A stretch of DNA of 64,000 nucleotides from JAIBJN01 sp963802795 (GCA_963802795.1 CAWDJV010000007.1:1-64000); one strand, 5' to 3'; counted from the first letter of the stretch, positions 34,344-43,242 are shown. Numbers and translations are program-made. The notes: a model not told the origin generated them from the letters alone.

Positions 34344-34542
34344 GGATACCTCCCGATGTAGAGGAAAATTGCCGGGTTGAGGCGACACGCCGATGCGTCC
34401 CGAACGGCCGATGCGCCGTGGCCGGGCCACGCGGTTTCCAGCGCCCGTCGACAGAGGTCTCTCCCTCGAGACGCTCCCGTCGGCATCTCACCACCCCCAA
34501 TAGCTGACGGGAAGTCTCCTACACTCGTCCGCGCGCTGTCAA
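34344..34542 (-). promoter_or_regulatory. Promoter and structured leader of paralog 3
   Basis: On the minus strand: TTGACA (34537-34542), TAGGAGACT (34513-34521), hairpin GAGATGC-CGACGGGA-GCGTCTC (34468-34489), then CCACGGCGCATCGGC.GTTCGGGACGC shared with paralog 4, and GGGAGGT before the ATG. Confidence 0.6.
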
Positions 34543-34618
34543 ACACATGGCCGAAAGTGTCTGCTTCAGCCGAAGCAGCGCGCCGCCGACCGGCGGGGTT
34601 CGGTTATCCAGAGACGAG

Positions 34619-34644
34619 CAGGGCCTCCGCGAAGGGAGGCCCTG
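34619..34644 (-). terminator. Terminator of LVIVD paralog 4
   Basis: Stem CAGGGCCTCC / GGAGGCCCTG (10 bp) with GCGAAG loop, 25 nt past the stop. Confidence 0.72.
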
Positions 34645-34668
34645 CCGTCGATGGGGTGGAGGTCCTGT

Positions 34669-36273
34669 CTAGTCCATGGTCTGCGGGTTCAGGTGATCCA
34701 CCAGCTTGGACTTGCCGGGCTTCGGCAAGAGCGCGCGGAACACCACCGTGCCCCTCGCGGTGGAGGTCTCCTCGACCCCGTCGGAGGCATAGACGGGAAT
34801 GCCCGCGCCCTTGAACATCGGGCCCGTGTACGGGTACGCGGACCAGTTGTCCGAGCCGAAGGTCCCGCCGAACTTGTAGTACGCGATCTCCTTCAGGTTC
34901 ACCGGGTCGCTGAAGTCGATCACGTCGACGCCGCCCGTGTACCAGGCGTTCACCAGCAGGTCCCGCTTGATGCCCATGACACCCATGCCCATGTGGGCAG
35001 AGCAGTACGAGTCGGGGCCCTGGGGCCGCCGGTCACCGACCTGGAACTCACTCAGGAAGTTGCCTTCCAGGTCCGAGAAGAACATCCGCCCGGTCTTGTG
35101 CGTACCGCCGGCGGGGTTCCACGGCCGCGGCTGGTAGGTCGTCATCGTCGGGCAGCCGCTTCCGAAGGACTCGTCCACCCAGTTCACGACGGTTCCGGCG
35201 TTGTTGAACATCACGGAGTGGAAGAAGTCGATCGCTCCCGGGAACTCGCCGGTGCCGCCCGAGCTGACCTCGTCGTCGCCGATCGCGATCGGGTGGGCCG
35301 TGTCGGGGAGCCCGTTCGGGAGGATGTTCCACACCTGCCCCTGCTCGGCGCACGCGCCGCCGGCCAGGCGATGCTCGACGTGGACGACGATGTCGTGGCA
35401 GGCGATCGCCGCCGGCTCGAGCCCGGTAAGCCCCTTCTCGGTCCAGTCCTGCTTGCCGTCCGGGTCACCCGGATAGCTGATGGGCAGCTGGCCCGCGAGG
35501 AGCTCATGACTGGCCGCCGGGTTGTTCAGCGGCACCTCGACCGTCTGGATGACGCCGTGCAGCCCGCTGTTGGGGCTCCCGGGGTCAGCGTCGTACGGGT
35601 TGGCCGTGTTCAGGAATGGCGGAGGCGTTGTCTGCGTGACACCGCAGGTCGGCCCTGGCCGCAGCGGGTACGAGGACGCGTACACGAGCAGCCGCGGATT
35701 GTTCGCGTCGTCCGCGAACTCCGGCCACAGCGTGATCGTGTGCGCGCCACAGTCCGTGTACACGGCCGCAACCTGCTGGATGTTGGCGAAGGGGTTGGCG
35801 GGGTTGTCGCTCATCGTGAGGACCCGCACCCCCTCCCAGCCGGTGGGCTTCGCGTCGAAGCGAGCGCCGGCGGCATTGGTTGCCCGCGCAGCGCCACACG
35901 CCGGGCTTTCCATCGTGCGGTCCACGGCCAGGAGCAGCAGGTCCGGGATGCCGTTCCCGTTGCGGTCCCAGAGGATCGGGTCGTTCTGCTGCCCGTCACA
36001 CTTGAAGTCCTTGACCTCTAGGGGCGCGGCTGGGTTCGAGATGTCGAAGATCCGGACTCCGCTGTCCCCGAACGTGAGCGACGTACCGTCGTAGTAGCCC
36101 TGGAACGCGTAGTCCCCCCAGAACGCCAGGTCCGAGTTGATCCTGGCGTTGGGTGACTGGAACAGGGGGGTCATCTTCAGGCTCTGGTCGGGCTCGGCCT
36201 GTGCGCCGGCGGTGCCGGCGATCAGCCCTAACGCGACGAGGGCGAACACGAGTAAGCGAATGGGAACTTTCAT
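34669..36273 (-). CDS. Secreted LVIVD-repeat protein, paralog 4 (534 aa)
   Basis: Signal peptide MKVPIRLLVFALVALGLIAG. Contains GVRIFDISNPAAPLEVKDF, DRNGNGIPDLLLLAVDRTM, an extra linker NAAGARFDAKPTGWEGVRV, CGAHTITLWPEFADD, CHDIVVHVEHRLAGGACAEQ, GDDEVSSGGTGEFPGAIDFF, NWVDESFGSGCPTMTTYQPR, HKTGRMFFSDLEGNFLSEFQ, GGVDVIDFSDPVNLKEIAYY and DHLNPQTMD. It is the first gene of the array in transcription order but has its own terminator, so the array is a set of monocistronic genes. Confidence 0.86.
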   Translation of the reverse strand: MKVPIRLLVFALVALGLIAGTAGAQAEPDQSLKMTPLFQSPNARINSDLAFWGDYAFQGYYDGTSLTFGDSGVRIFDISNPAAPLEVKDFKCDGQQNDPILWDRNGNGIPDLLLLAVDRTMESPACGAARATNAAGARFDAKPTGWEGVRVLTMSDNPANPFANIQQVAAVYTDCGAHTITLWPEFADDANNPRLLVYASSYPLRPGPTCGVTQTTPPPFLNTANPYDADPGSPNSGLHGVIQTVEVPLNNPAASHELLAGQLPISYPGDPDGKQDWTEKGLTGLEPAAIACHDIVVHVEHRLAGGACAEQGQVWNILPNGLPDTAHPIAIGDDEVSSGGTGEFPGAIDFFHSVMFNNAGTVVNWVDESFGSGCPTMTTYQPRPWNPAGGTHKTGRMFFSDLEGNFLSEFQVGDRRPQGPDSYCSAHMGMGVMGIKRDLLVNAWYTGGVDVIDFSDPVNLKEIAYYKFGGTFGSDNWSAYPYTGPMFKGAGIPVYASDGVEETSTARGTVVFRALLPKPGKSKLVDHLNPQTMD

Positions 36274-36489
36274 CCAAATTACCTCCCGCAGTCGACGTAC
36301 ACAGTCGTGCTAGCGCGGCGTCCCGGACGGGCCGTCCCGCCGATGCACCGTGGCTCGCCCAACGCGCCACGCCACCCCCCGCGGCGGAGCCCTCGACCTA
36401 GAGACGCCCACATCGGCATCTGCCACCTCCCCGATTGGTGACGGTATCGGTGCCGGGCAGTCTTCTACCCCGGCGGGGGCTTGTGTCAA
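36274..36489 (-). promoter_or_regulatory. Promoter and structured leader of paralog 4
   Basis: On the minus strand: TTGACA (36484-36489), TAGAAGACT (36459-36467), hairpin AGATGC-CGATGTGG-GCGTCT (36401-36422), CCACGGTGCATCGGC.GGGACGC as in paralog 3, and GGGAGGT before ATG 36273. Together with 36490-36637, which shows nothing else, this fills the gap to the divergent aminotransferase. Confidence 0.6.
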
Positions 36490-36637
36490 ACCGCACCGCG
36501 ACGGCGAACTGGGGTTCTCCGCGCTCGCGCGCCGGCGCCGCGCGAGTCATCCCGGCGAGGCGAAGCGCGAGCAGAGCGGCGGCGAACGCAGGAGCGCGTC
36601 CATGGTGACCGCGTCAGGTCAGTTAACCTCAGGCTCG

Positions 36638-37793
36638 ATGCCGGAGAAGCGCTACCTCGTCACGCCCGGCCCCACGCCGGTCCCTCCGGAGGTTCTGGCC
36701 GCGACGGCGCTGCCGATGATCCACCATCGCTCGGCCGACTTCCGCGGGACGTTCACGCGGGTGCTCGACCGCATGCGGGCCGTGTACCGCACCGAGAACG
36801 ACGTGCTCCTTTTCACGTCCGCCGGGACTGCCGCGATGGAATCCGCGGTCGCGAACCTCTGCTCCCCCAGGGACCGGGTGCTCATCGTCTCACACGGGTA
36901 CTTCGGCGAGCGCTGGGCCGAGATCGCCGAACGCTACGGCCTCGACGTCGAGCACATCCGCTACGAGTGGGGCGAGCTGCCGAACGCCGACGAGGTCGGC
37001 TCGCGCCTGGAGGAGATCGGCGGCGCGAAGGTCGTCTACCTGACCCACTCCGACACGTCGACCGGCGGCGTCGCCGACGTGCAGGCGACCGCGGAGCGGA
37101 TCGCCGGCTCCGGCGCCCTCGTTGCCGTCGATGCGATCTCGAGCCTGGCCGCGGTCCCGCTCGAGACCGACGAGTGGGGGCTGGACGTGGTGCTCACGAG
37201 CTCGCACAAGGCGCTGATGTGCCCGGCGGGCCTCGCGTTCGCGGCCGTCTCACCTGCTGCCCTCGAGGCGACGGAGAGGGCCTCCCTCCCGCGCTACTAC
37301 ATGGACTGGCAGCGGGCGATCGGCGCCCAGGCGAAGGGCGAGACCCCGTTCTCGACCGCGATCTCGCTCGTGCGCGGCCTCGACGTCGCACTCGACATGA
37401 TCCTCGCCGACGGCCTCGAGACGGCCCACGAGCGGCACGTGCGCCTCGGTCGAGCGGCCCGCGCGGGGGTCAAGGCGATGGGGCTCGAGCTCTTCTCGCC
37501 CGACGCCGACAGCTCTGCCGTCGTCACGGCCATCCGCATGCCGGAGGACGTCGACGGCCAGGCGATCGTGTCCTCGATGCGCGAAGCCTCCGGCGTGACG
37601 ATCATCGGTGGCCAGGGCGACGCAGCGCGGGAAGATCGTCCGCTTCGGCCACATCGGCTACGTGGACGTGGGCGACGTCGCGGCCGCGCTGAGCGCCCTC
37701 GAGCGGGCGCTGGTCGAGGTGGGCGCCGACGTCGAGCGGGGGACGGCGGTTCCGGCCGCGCTGGAGGCGCACGCCGAGCCCGTCGCGGTGTGA
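36638..37793 (+). CDS. AGXT-like class V aminotransferase, +1 frameshift near 37620
   Basis: PLP enzyme resembling serine-glyoxylate/alanine-glyoxylate aminotransferases. KRYLVTPGPTPVPPEVLAAT, ADFRGTFTRVLDRMRAVYRT, LLFTSAGTAAMESAVANL, then AVDAISSLAAVPLETDEWGL with the PLP-binding Lys in TSSHKALMCPAGLA. The frame shifts after TIIGGQGD; RGKIVRFGHIGYVDVGDV completes the protein in another frame. The span is 3n+1. Its stop overlaps the start of serA by GTGA, pointing to a role in serine synthesis, perhaps as the phosphoserine aminotransferase (inference). Confidence 0.84.
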
Positions 37794-39377
37794 AGGTTCT
37801 GATCCGGGAGCCGATCGCGGAAGCCGGGATCGGGCTGCTGCGGGAGCGCTTCGAGGTGGACGTCGAGCCCGACGGCGACCTCGAGGAGCAGATCGGCCGA
37901 GTACGACGCGATCATCATCCGAAGCGGCACCCAGCTCACCGCCCCGCTGATCGAGCGCGCCGAGCGGCTGAAGGTGATCGGCCGCGCGGGCGTCGGCGTC
38001 GACAACGTCGACCTTGCGGCCGCCTCGAAGCGCGGGATCGTCGTGGCGAACGCACCGCAGTCCACGGTCGTCTCGGCCGCGGAGCACACGATCGGCCTCC
38101 TGCTCGCGCTCACGCGCCAGATTCCCCAGGCGCACGCCAGCCTCAAGGCAGGACGCTGGGAGCGCTCGCAGTTCGCCGGCCTCGAGCTCGCCGACAAGAC
38201 GCTCGGCCTCGTCGGCTTCGGCCGGATCGGCCAGCAGGTCGCCCGGCGCGCGCGCGGGCTCGAGATGGAGGTCCTCGCGTACGACCCCTACGTCGCGCCC
38301 GAACGCTTCCGCGAGCTCGGCGTCGGCCGGTCGGAGACGCTCGACGACCTGCTCGCGAAGGCGGACTTCGTCTCGCTCCACACGACGCTCACCCCAGAAA
38401 CGCAGGCACTCATCGGTCGCGCGCAGATCGAGCTGATGCCCGAGGGCGCTCGGCTCGTCAACGTCTCGCGCGGGGAGCTCGTCGACGAGGGAGCGCTCTT
38501 CGAGGCTCTCCGCAGCGGAAGGATCGCGGGCGCGGCGCTCGACGTCTTCTCCGAGGAGCCGTACTCGGGGCAGCTCCTCGAGCTTCCGAACGTCGTCGTC
38601 ACCCCGCATCTCGCGGCCTCGACGCAGGAGGCGCAGGATCGCGCGGGCGTCATCGTCGCCGAGCAGGTGGCGGCGGCCCTCGAGGGCGGCGTCGTCACGA
38701 ACGCGGTCAACATCCCCGCCGTTGCGGCGGAGGATCTCGACGTCCTCGGCCCGTACCTGCCGCTCGCAGCGAAGCTCGGAGCGCTCGCCGTCGAGCTCGC
38801 CGGCGGCAGCGTCGCGCGGCTCGACTTCCTCTACCTCGGGGAGCTCGCCGAGCGCGACACCCGCCTGCTCACGGTTGCAGCGCTGAACGGGGCGTTCCAG
38901 GGCCGGGTCGAGGAGCAGGTCAACTACGTGAACGCTCCGCTCGTCGCCGAGGAGCGCGGAATCGAGGTGCGGGAGGAGCGCCGGCGGGCCTTGCGGGACT
39001 TCCGCAGCCTCGTGACCGTCACTGCGGTCGCAGGCGAGGAGGAGTTCTCGGTGGCGGGAACGGTCATGGGCCGGGAGCACGAGCCGCGGCTCGTCCGCGC
39101 GCTCGGCTACGAGATCGAGATCGTGCTCGAGCCGCTCATGCTCTTCCTCGTCAACGACGACCGCCCCGGGAGAATCGGCCGCATCGGCACCCTGCTCGGC
39201 GAGGAGGACATCAACATCGCCAACATGGCCGTCTCCCGGAACCGGCCGATGCAGCGGGCGCTCATGGTGCTGACGCTCGACAGCCCGCTTTCGCCCGAGC
39301 TCGTCGAGCGCATCCGCGCGGAGCCCGGCCTCCTCGACCCGCGCGCGATCGTGCTGGAGCGCGGGCATGAGCTCTGA
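37790..39377 (+). CDS. serA: D-3-phosphoglycerate dehydrogenase (SerA), +1 frameshift near 37899
   Basis: First step of serine biosynthesis. KVLIREPIAEAGIGLLRERF begins the protein; a stray base in the GGCCGAG run shifts the frame before EYDAIIIRSGTQLTAPLIER. Then IGRAGVGVDNVDLAAASKRG, the NAD loop VGFGRIGQQVARRA, VNVSRGELVDEGAL, VVVTPHLAASTQEAQ with the catalytic His, an intervening domain, and a C-terminal ACT domain (NDDRPGRIGRIGTLLGEEDI). Expected ~529 aa. GTG 37790 overlaps the upstream stop. Confidence 0.93.
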
Positions 39378-39849
39378 CTGGCCCGACGCGGTCGAGCGGG
39401 TCGCCGGCGCGCTGCGCGAGGCCAGGGTCGAAGCGAGGATCGAGGAGTTCGGGGAGGGGACGCCGACGGCGGCGGACGCGGCGCGCGCGGCCGGAGCGCC
39501 GATCGACCAGATCGTCAAGACGCTCGTCTTCTCCGGCGACGGGCGCGCCGTCGTCGTCATGGTTCCGGGCGACCGGCGTGCCGACACCGGCAAGATCGCC
39601 GTCGCCGCCGGCTGCGGGCGCGTGAAGGCCGTGGGCGCGGAGGCGGTCGTGAGTCTCACCGGCTTCCCCGCCGGCGGGGTCGCGCCTTTTCCGCTGCCCG
39701 GAATCGAGACGGTGCTGATCGACAAGGAGCTCCTCAACCACGAGGTCGTGTGGATCGGCGCCGGGTCGGATCGGCACATGGCCGCGCTCACCCCGGCGGA
39801 CCTTGCGCGCCTCGCCCGCGCCCGGCCCGTCGACGTTTCCGTGGAGTAA
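39367..39849 (+). CDS. YbaK/EbsC-type aminoacyl-tRNA deacylase (160 aa)
   Basis: Free-standing trans-editing domain that hydrolyses mischarged tRNA. DAVERVAGALREARVEARIE, IDQIVKTLVFSGDGRAVVVM (the conserved Lys), DTGKIAVAAGCGRVKAVGAE, and AGGVAPFPLPGIETVLIDKE follow the YbaK/ProX pattern. ATG 39367 overlaps the serA stop by 11 nt. Lies inside the amino-acid operon. Confidence 0.9.
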   Translation: MSSDWPDAVERVAGALREARVEARIEEFGEGTPTAADAARAAGAPIDQIVKTLVFSGDGRAVVVMVPGDRRADTGKIAVAAGCGRVKAVGAEAVVSLTGFPAGGVAPFPLPGIETVLIDKELLNHEVVWIGAGSDRHMAALTPADLARLARARPVDVSVE

Positions 39850-39859
39850 CCTTCGCTCG

Positions 39860-40795
39860 ATGCGGGCTACCGAGAAGATCTGGATGAACGGCGAGCTCGT
39901 CGACTGGGGCGACGCCAAGGTCCACGTCGGCGCGCACGGGCTCCACTACGGCTCCGGGGTGTTCGAGGGGATCCGCTGCTACGAGACAGACGCCGGGCCC
40001 GCGGTGTTCAGGCTCACCGACCATCTCCAGCGCCTGCACCAGTCCGCCCGGCTGCTGCACATGGAGATGCCGTACTCGGTCGACGAGCTGCACGCGGCCT
40101 GCCTCGAAGTCGTCGGCGTCAACGGCCTGGCCGAGTGCTACCTGCGCCCGATCGCCTTCTACGGGTACGGCGAGCTCGGCGTCCATCCGGGCACGAACCC
40201 GGTCGACGTCGTCGTGATGACCTGGCCGTGGGGAACGTACCTCGGTGAGGACGCGCTCGAGAAGGGCGTTCGCGCGAAGGTCTCCTCCTGGAAGCGGGTT
40301 GGGCCGAACACGATCCCGCACGTCGCCAAGGCGACGGGCATCTACCTCAACTCGATGCTCGCGGTCCTCGAGGCGACGCGGGCCGGGTACGAGGAGGCGA
40401 TCCTCCTCACGGACGACGGCTACGTCGCCGACGGCTCGGGCGAGAACGTCTTCGTCGTCAAGGACGAGATCATCTCGACTCCGGATCTCTCGGCGTCGAT
40501 CCTCCAGGGCATCACGCGCCACACCGTGATCGAGATCGCCCAGACCCTCGGCTACGCCGTCCACGAGCAGCAGCTGCTGCGCTCGGACCTCTACGTCGCG
40601 GACGAGGTCTTCATGTGCGGCACGGCCGCCGAGGTCACGCCCGTTCGCTCCGTGGACGACCACGAGATCGGCGCGCCGGGCCCGCTGACGAAGGCGATCC
40701 AGGACGCCTTCTTCGAGATCGTGCGCGGCCGCGACGAGCGTTTCTCGCGGTGGCTGGAGTACGCCGAGAAGACGCCGGCGGCGCCGGGCTCTTGA
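39860..40795 (+). CDS. ilvE: Branched-chain amino acid aminotransferase (311 aa)
   Basis: Class IV PLP aminotransferase. AKVHVGAHGLHYGSGVFEGI and RCYETDAGPAVFRLTDHLQR start the fold; NTIPHVAKATGIYLNSMLAV carries the PLP Lys; ILLTDDGYVADGSGENVFVV and EVFMCGTAAEVTPVRSVDD complete the class IV signature. Transfers amino groups to the branched-chain keto acids. ATG 39860 is 10 nt from the YbaK-like stop; its own stop overlaps the next TTG. Confidence 0.94.
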   Translation: MRATEKIWMNGELVDWGDAKVHVGAHGLHYGSGVFEGIRCYETDAGPAVFRLTDHLQRLHQSARLLHMEMPYSVDELHAACLEVVGVNGLAECYLRPIAFYGYGELGVHPGTNPVDVVVMTWPWGTYLGEDALEKGVRAKVSSWKRVGPNTIPHVAKATGIYLNSMLAVLEATRAGYEEAILLTDDGYVADGSGENVFVVKDEIISTPDLSASILQGITRHTVIEIAQTLGYAVHEQQLLRSDLYVADEVFMCGTAAEVTPVRSVDDHEIGAPGPLTKAIQDAFFEIVRGRDERFSRWLEYAEKTPAAPGS

Positions 40796-41904
40796 CGCGG
40801 CCCATCGCTCTCTCCGCGCCCTGGATCGACGGGCGGGAGGAGGAGCTGGTGCTCGAGACGCTTCGGTCTGGGCGGCTCTCGCTCGGCCCGATGGTCGACC
40901 GGTTCGAGGGGGCGCTCGCCGAGCGGGTCGGGGCGCCTCGCGTGGCAGCCGTCTCGAGCGGAACGGCCGGCCTTCACCTCTGCATGCGCCTCGTCGGCGT
41001 GGGCCCCGGCGACGAGGTGGTCACGACACCCTTCTCCTTCGTCGCGTCCGCGAACTGCATCCTCTACGAGGGCGCGACGCCTGTCTTCGCGGACATCGAT
41101 CCGGCCACGTTGAACCTGGATCCCCGCGCGGTCGAAGCGGCGGTCACGCCGAAGACGAAGGCTATCGTCGCCGTCGACATTTTCGGTTATCCGGTCGAGC
41201 TCGTGGAGCTCCGAGCGATCGCCGAGCGGCACGGACTGGCGCTCGTCGAGGACGCGTGCCAGGCGCTGGGAGCGGAGTACCGCGGGCGCCAGGTCGGCTC
41301 CTTCGGAGCTCCGACCGTCTTCGCCTTCTACCCGAACAAGCAGATGACGACCGGCGAGGGCGGAGCGGTGGCGGTGGCGACGGAGGAGGAGTGGGAGCTC
41401 CTGAAGAGCCTCTCGAACCAGGGCCGGAGCGACTCGGGCGAGTGGCTCACGCACGCGCGCCTGGGCTTCAACTACCGGCTCGACGACCTGTCTGCCGCGC
41501 TCGGGCTCGCCCAGCTCGAGCGGCTCGACGAGCTTCTCGCGGCCCGGGCCGAGGTTGCCGGGCGGTACAGGGAGCTCCTGGCGGGAGTCGACGGGGCGGA
41601 GGCGCTGCTCGCCGACGACGAAGACCACCGTCGCTCGTGGTTCGTCTACGTCGTGCGGCTGGCGCCCGGCGTGGATCGGAACGGTGTCATCGCGCGCCTG
41701 GCGTCGGACGGGGTGGCGAGCAAGCCGTACCTGCCTTCGATCCACCTGCAGCCGTACTACCGCGAGCGCTTCGGGTACGGCGAGGGGACGTTCCCGGTCT
41801 CCGAGGATGCAAGTGCCCGCTCGCTCGCGCTTCCCTTCCACGGGCGACTGGCGACCGCGGACCAGGAGCGCGTCGTCGAGTCCCTCCGCCGCGCACTGGA
41901 ATAA
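40792..41904 (+). CDS. DegT/DnrJ/EryC1/StrS-family aminotransferase (370 aa)
   Basis: PLP enzyme related to nucleotide-sugar aminotransferases. SGRLSLGPMVDRFEGALAER, SSGTAGLHLCMRLVGVGPGD, TTPFSFVASANCILYEGATP, LVEDACQALGAEYRGRQVGS and the Lys-containing YPNKQMTTGEGGAVAV. RLDDLSAALGLAQLERLDEL identifies the family. TTG 40792 overlaps the ilvE stop (TTGA), so coupled translation is likely. The natural product or surface sugar it serves is unknown; the rest of such a pathway is absent. Confidence 0.92.
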   Translation: MTRPIALSAPWIDGREEELVLETLRSGRLSLGPMVDRFEGALAERVGAPRVAAVSSGTAGLHLCMRLVGVGPGDEVVTTPFSFVASANCILYEGATPVFADIDPATLNLDPRAVEAAVTPKTKAIVAVDIFGYPVELVELRAIAERHGLALVEDACQALGAEYRGRQVGSFGAPTVFAFYPNKQMTTGEGGAVAVATEEEWELLKSLSNQGRSDSGEWLTHARLGFNYRLDDLSAALGLAQLERLDELLAARAEVAGRYRELLAGVDGAEALLADDEDHRRSWFVYVVRLAPGVDRNGVIARLASDGVASKPYLPSIHLQPYYRERFGYGEGTFPVSEDASARSLALPFHGRLATADQERVVESLRRALE

Positions 41905-41911
41905 TCCCCTC

Positions 41912-42274
41912 GTGGCGGACGTCGCCTCCTCCCGCATGGTCTTCCTCGGCTTCGGCAAGTACGCACGGTCGGACAAGATCTATGCGCTCGAGCCCATTCG
42001 GGGCGACGACCGCGGAGGGGGCAAGCGCACGTTGGTCTGGGTCGACGGCATCGTCGAGCCGATCGTCGCCGCGAGGACGGAGCGGACGATCCTCCACGAG
42101 ATGGGCCAGGACGCGGCGGTCGGCACGCGGCTCCTCGACGAGGCGCTGGCCTTCGCCGAGCGGATCGCCGAGGACGCGGACAAGGGGCGCGTCGACCTCG
42201 GCGACCTCGGGCGTCGCGCCCGGAAGCTCCTCGAGGCGAGCGCGAAGCCGCCCGAGGGCGAGCAGCTCTTCTGA
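41912..42274 (+). CDS. Conserved hypothetical, RemA/DUF370-like pattern (120 aa)
   Basis: FLGFGKYARSDKIYALEPIR and RTLVWVDGIVEPIVAARTER resemble the RemA-type regulator (G-F-G...R.Y.L..I...R.x.V.VD..) that controls matrix genes in Bacillus, but I would treat it only as a topological likeness. The C-terminal half is helical and acidic. GTG 41912 is a few nt past the aminotransferase stop; an ATG at 41936 is possible. Position suggests co-transcription. Confidence 0.7.
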   Translation: MADVASSRMVFLGFGKYARSDKIYALEPIRGDDRGGGKRTLVWVDGIVEPIVAARTERTILHEMGQDAAVGTRLLDEALAFAERIAEDADKGRVDLGDLGRRARKLLEASAKPPEGEQLF

Positions 42275-42871
42275 GTGCTGTCTCAGGAGTTCTTCGCGCG
42301 AAGCGTTCACGACGTTGCGCCTGAGCTCGTCGGCTGCCTGCTCCTCGTGGACGGCGTCGGAGGCCGTATCGTCGAGGTCGAGGCCTACGACCGGGAGGAC
42401 CCTGCGAGCCACGGCTACCGCGGGCGCACGCCGCGCAACCGGGCAATGTTCGGCCCGGCCGGCCATGCCTATGTCTACCGCTCGTACGGCGTCCACTGGT
42501 GCCTGAACCTTGTCTGCGGTAGTGAGGGTGTCCCCGAGGCCGCACTAGTGCGTGCGCTCGAGCCGACCGAGGGCCTCGAACGCATGCGCGCCCGCCGCCG
42601 TCTCGAGGACGAGCGCCTTCTCTGTGCCGGCCCCGGGCGTCTCTGCCAGGCGCTCGGCGTCACAGCAGCCCACGACGGCCTCCCGCTCGACGCCGCTCCC
42701 TTCGCGGTCGAGCCGACAGACGACGCCGTCCGCGTCGTGCAAGGCCCGCGGATCGGGATCACCCGAGCGGCCGAGCTGCCCTGGCGCTACGCCCTCGCCG
42801 GCTCCCGCTTTCTCAGCCGCCCGCTCTCAGCGGCGCGTCACGAGGCGGTCGCGCCCTTGGACTCCCAGTAG
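42275..42871 (+). CDS. DNA-3-methyladenine glycosylase (Aag/MPG type)
   Basis: Base-excision repair enzyme that removes alkylated purines. LVGCLLLVDGVGGRIVEVEA with the catalytic Glu, EVEAYDREDPASHGYRGRTP, NRAMFGPAGHAYVYRSYGVH, LVRALEPTEGLERMRARRR, and GPGRLCQALGVTAAHDG are the usual blocks. About 198 aa. The start GTG 42275 touches the previous stop. The last 34 nt overlap the convergent DUF4234 gene. Confidence 0.94.
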   Translation: MLSQEFFARSVHDVAPELVGCLLLVDGVGGRIVEVEAYDREDPASHGYRGRTPRNRAMFGPAGHAYVYRSYGVHWCLNLVCGSEGVPEAALVRALEPTEGLERMRARRRLEDERLLCAGPGRLCQALGVTAAHDGLPLDAAPFAVEPTDDAVRVVQGPRIGITRAAELPWRYALAGSRFLSRPLSAARHEAVAPLDSQ

Positions 42872-43242
42872 CGGTTCAGCGATCCCTGCACCTTCACGAA
42901 CCACACGATCGCCGTGACGATCAGGAAGCCGAACGGGAAGAGCCAGAGACCCGTCCAGCCCGTGACGGGCGGCTCTTTGCCGTCCTGCTGGTACACCTTC
43001 CCGACCTCGGACGGGATCACGAACGCGCTCACAGGGTTGAGAAGGACCCAGATGACGAGGCCGAGCACTCCACCGATCCCCTGGCCCGAGTGCTCCTTGA
43101 CTTCCTCCTGGGTCTTGAACGCCCAGTACCAGCCGTAGAAGCTGAGCGTGACGATGAAGAGCAGGATTCCGAACCCGATCCCGCGCGGTCGACCGAGAGG
43201 TCCGGGGTTTCCGGGCGGGCCTGCTGCGGCGGACACTTCCAT
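42838..43242 (-). CDS. DUF4234-like membrane protein (134 aa)
   Basis: Leader of Pro/Gly residues, then GILLFIVTLSFYGWYWAFKT with the family's Y-x-x-Y-W-x-x-K, QEEVKEHSGQGIGGVLGLVI, and a last helix LWLFPFGFLIVTAIVWFVKV ending in LNRYWESKG. AGGAGGT precedes ATG 43242. Integral membrane; function unknown. Confidence 0.82.
   Translation of the reverse strand: MEVSAAAGPPGNPGPLGRPRGIGFGILLFIVTLSFYGWYWAFKTQEEVKEHSGQGIGGVLGLVIWVLLNPVSAFVIPSEVGKVYQQDGKEPPVTGWTGLWLFPFGFLIVTAIVWFVKVQGSLNRYWESKGATAS

Noticed and set aside
30158..36021. Long plus-strand frames opposite the four LVIVD genes
   Set aside because: Repeated reading of the same antisense phase; similarity among them only reflects the paralogous minus-strand genes.
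36350..39370. A 1006-residue plus-strand frame over AGXT-like and SerA genes
   Set aside because: It is a chimera produced by the frameshifts: sense in its first third, Arg-rich noise afterwards.
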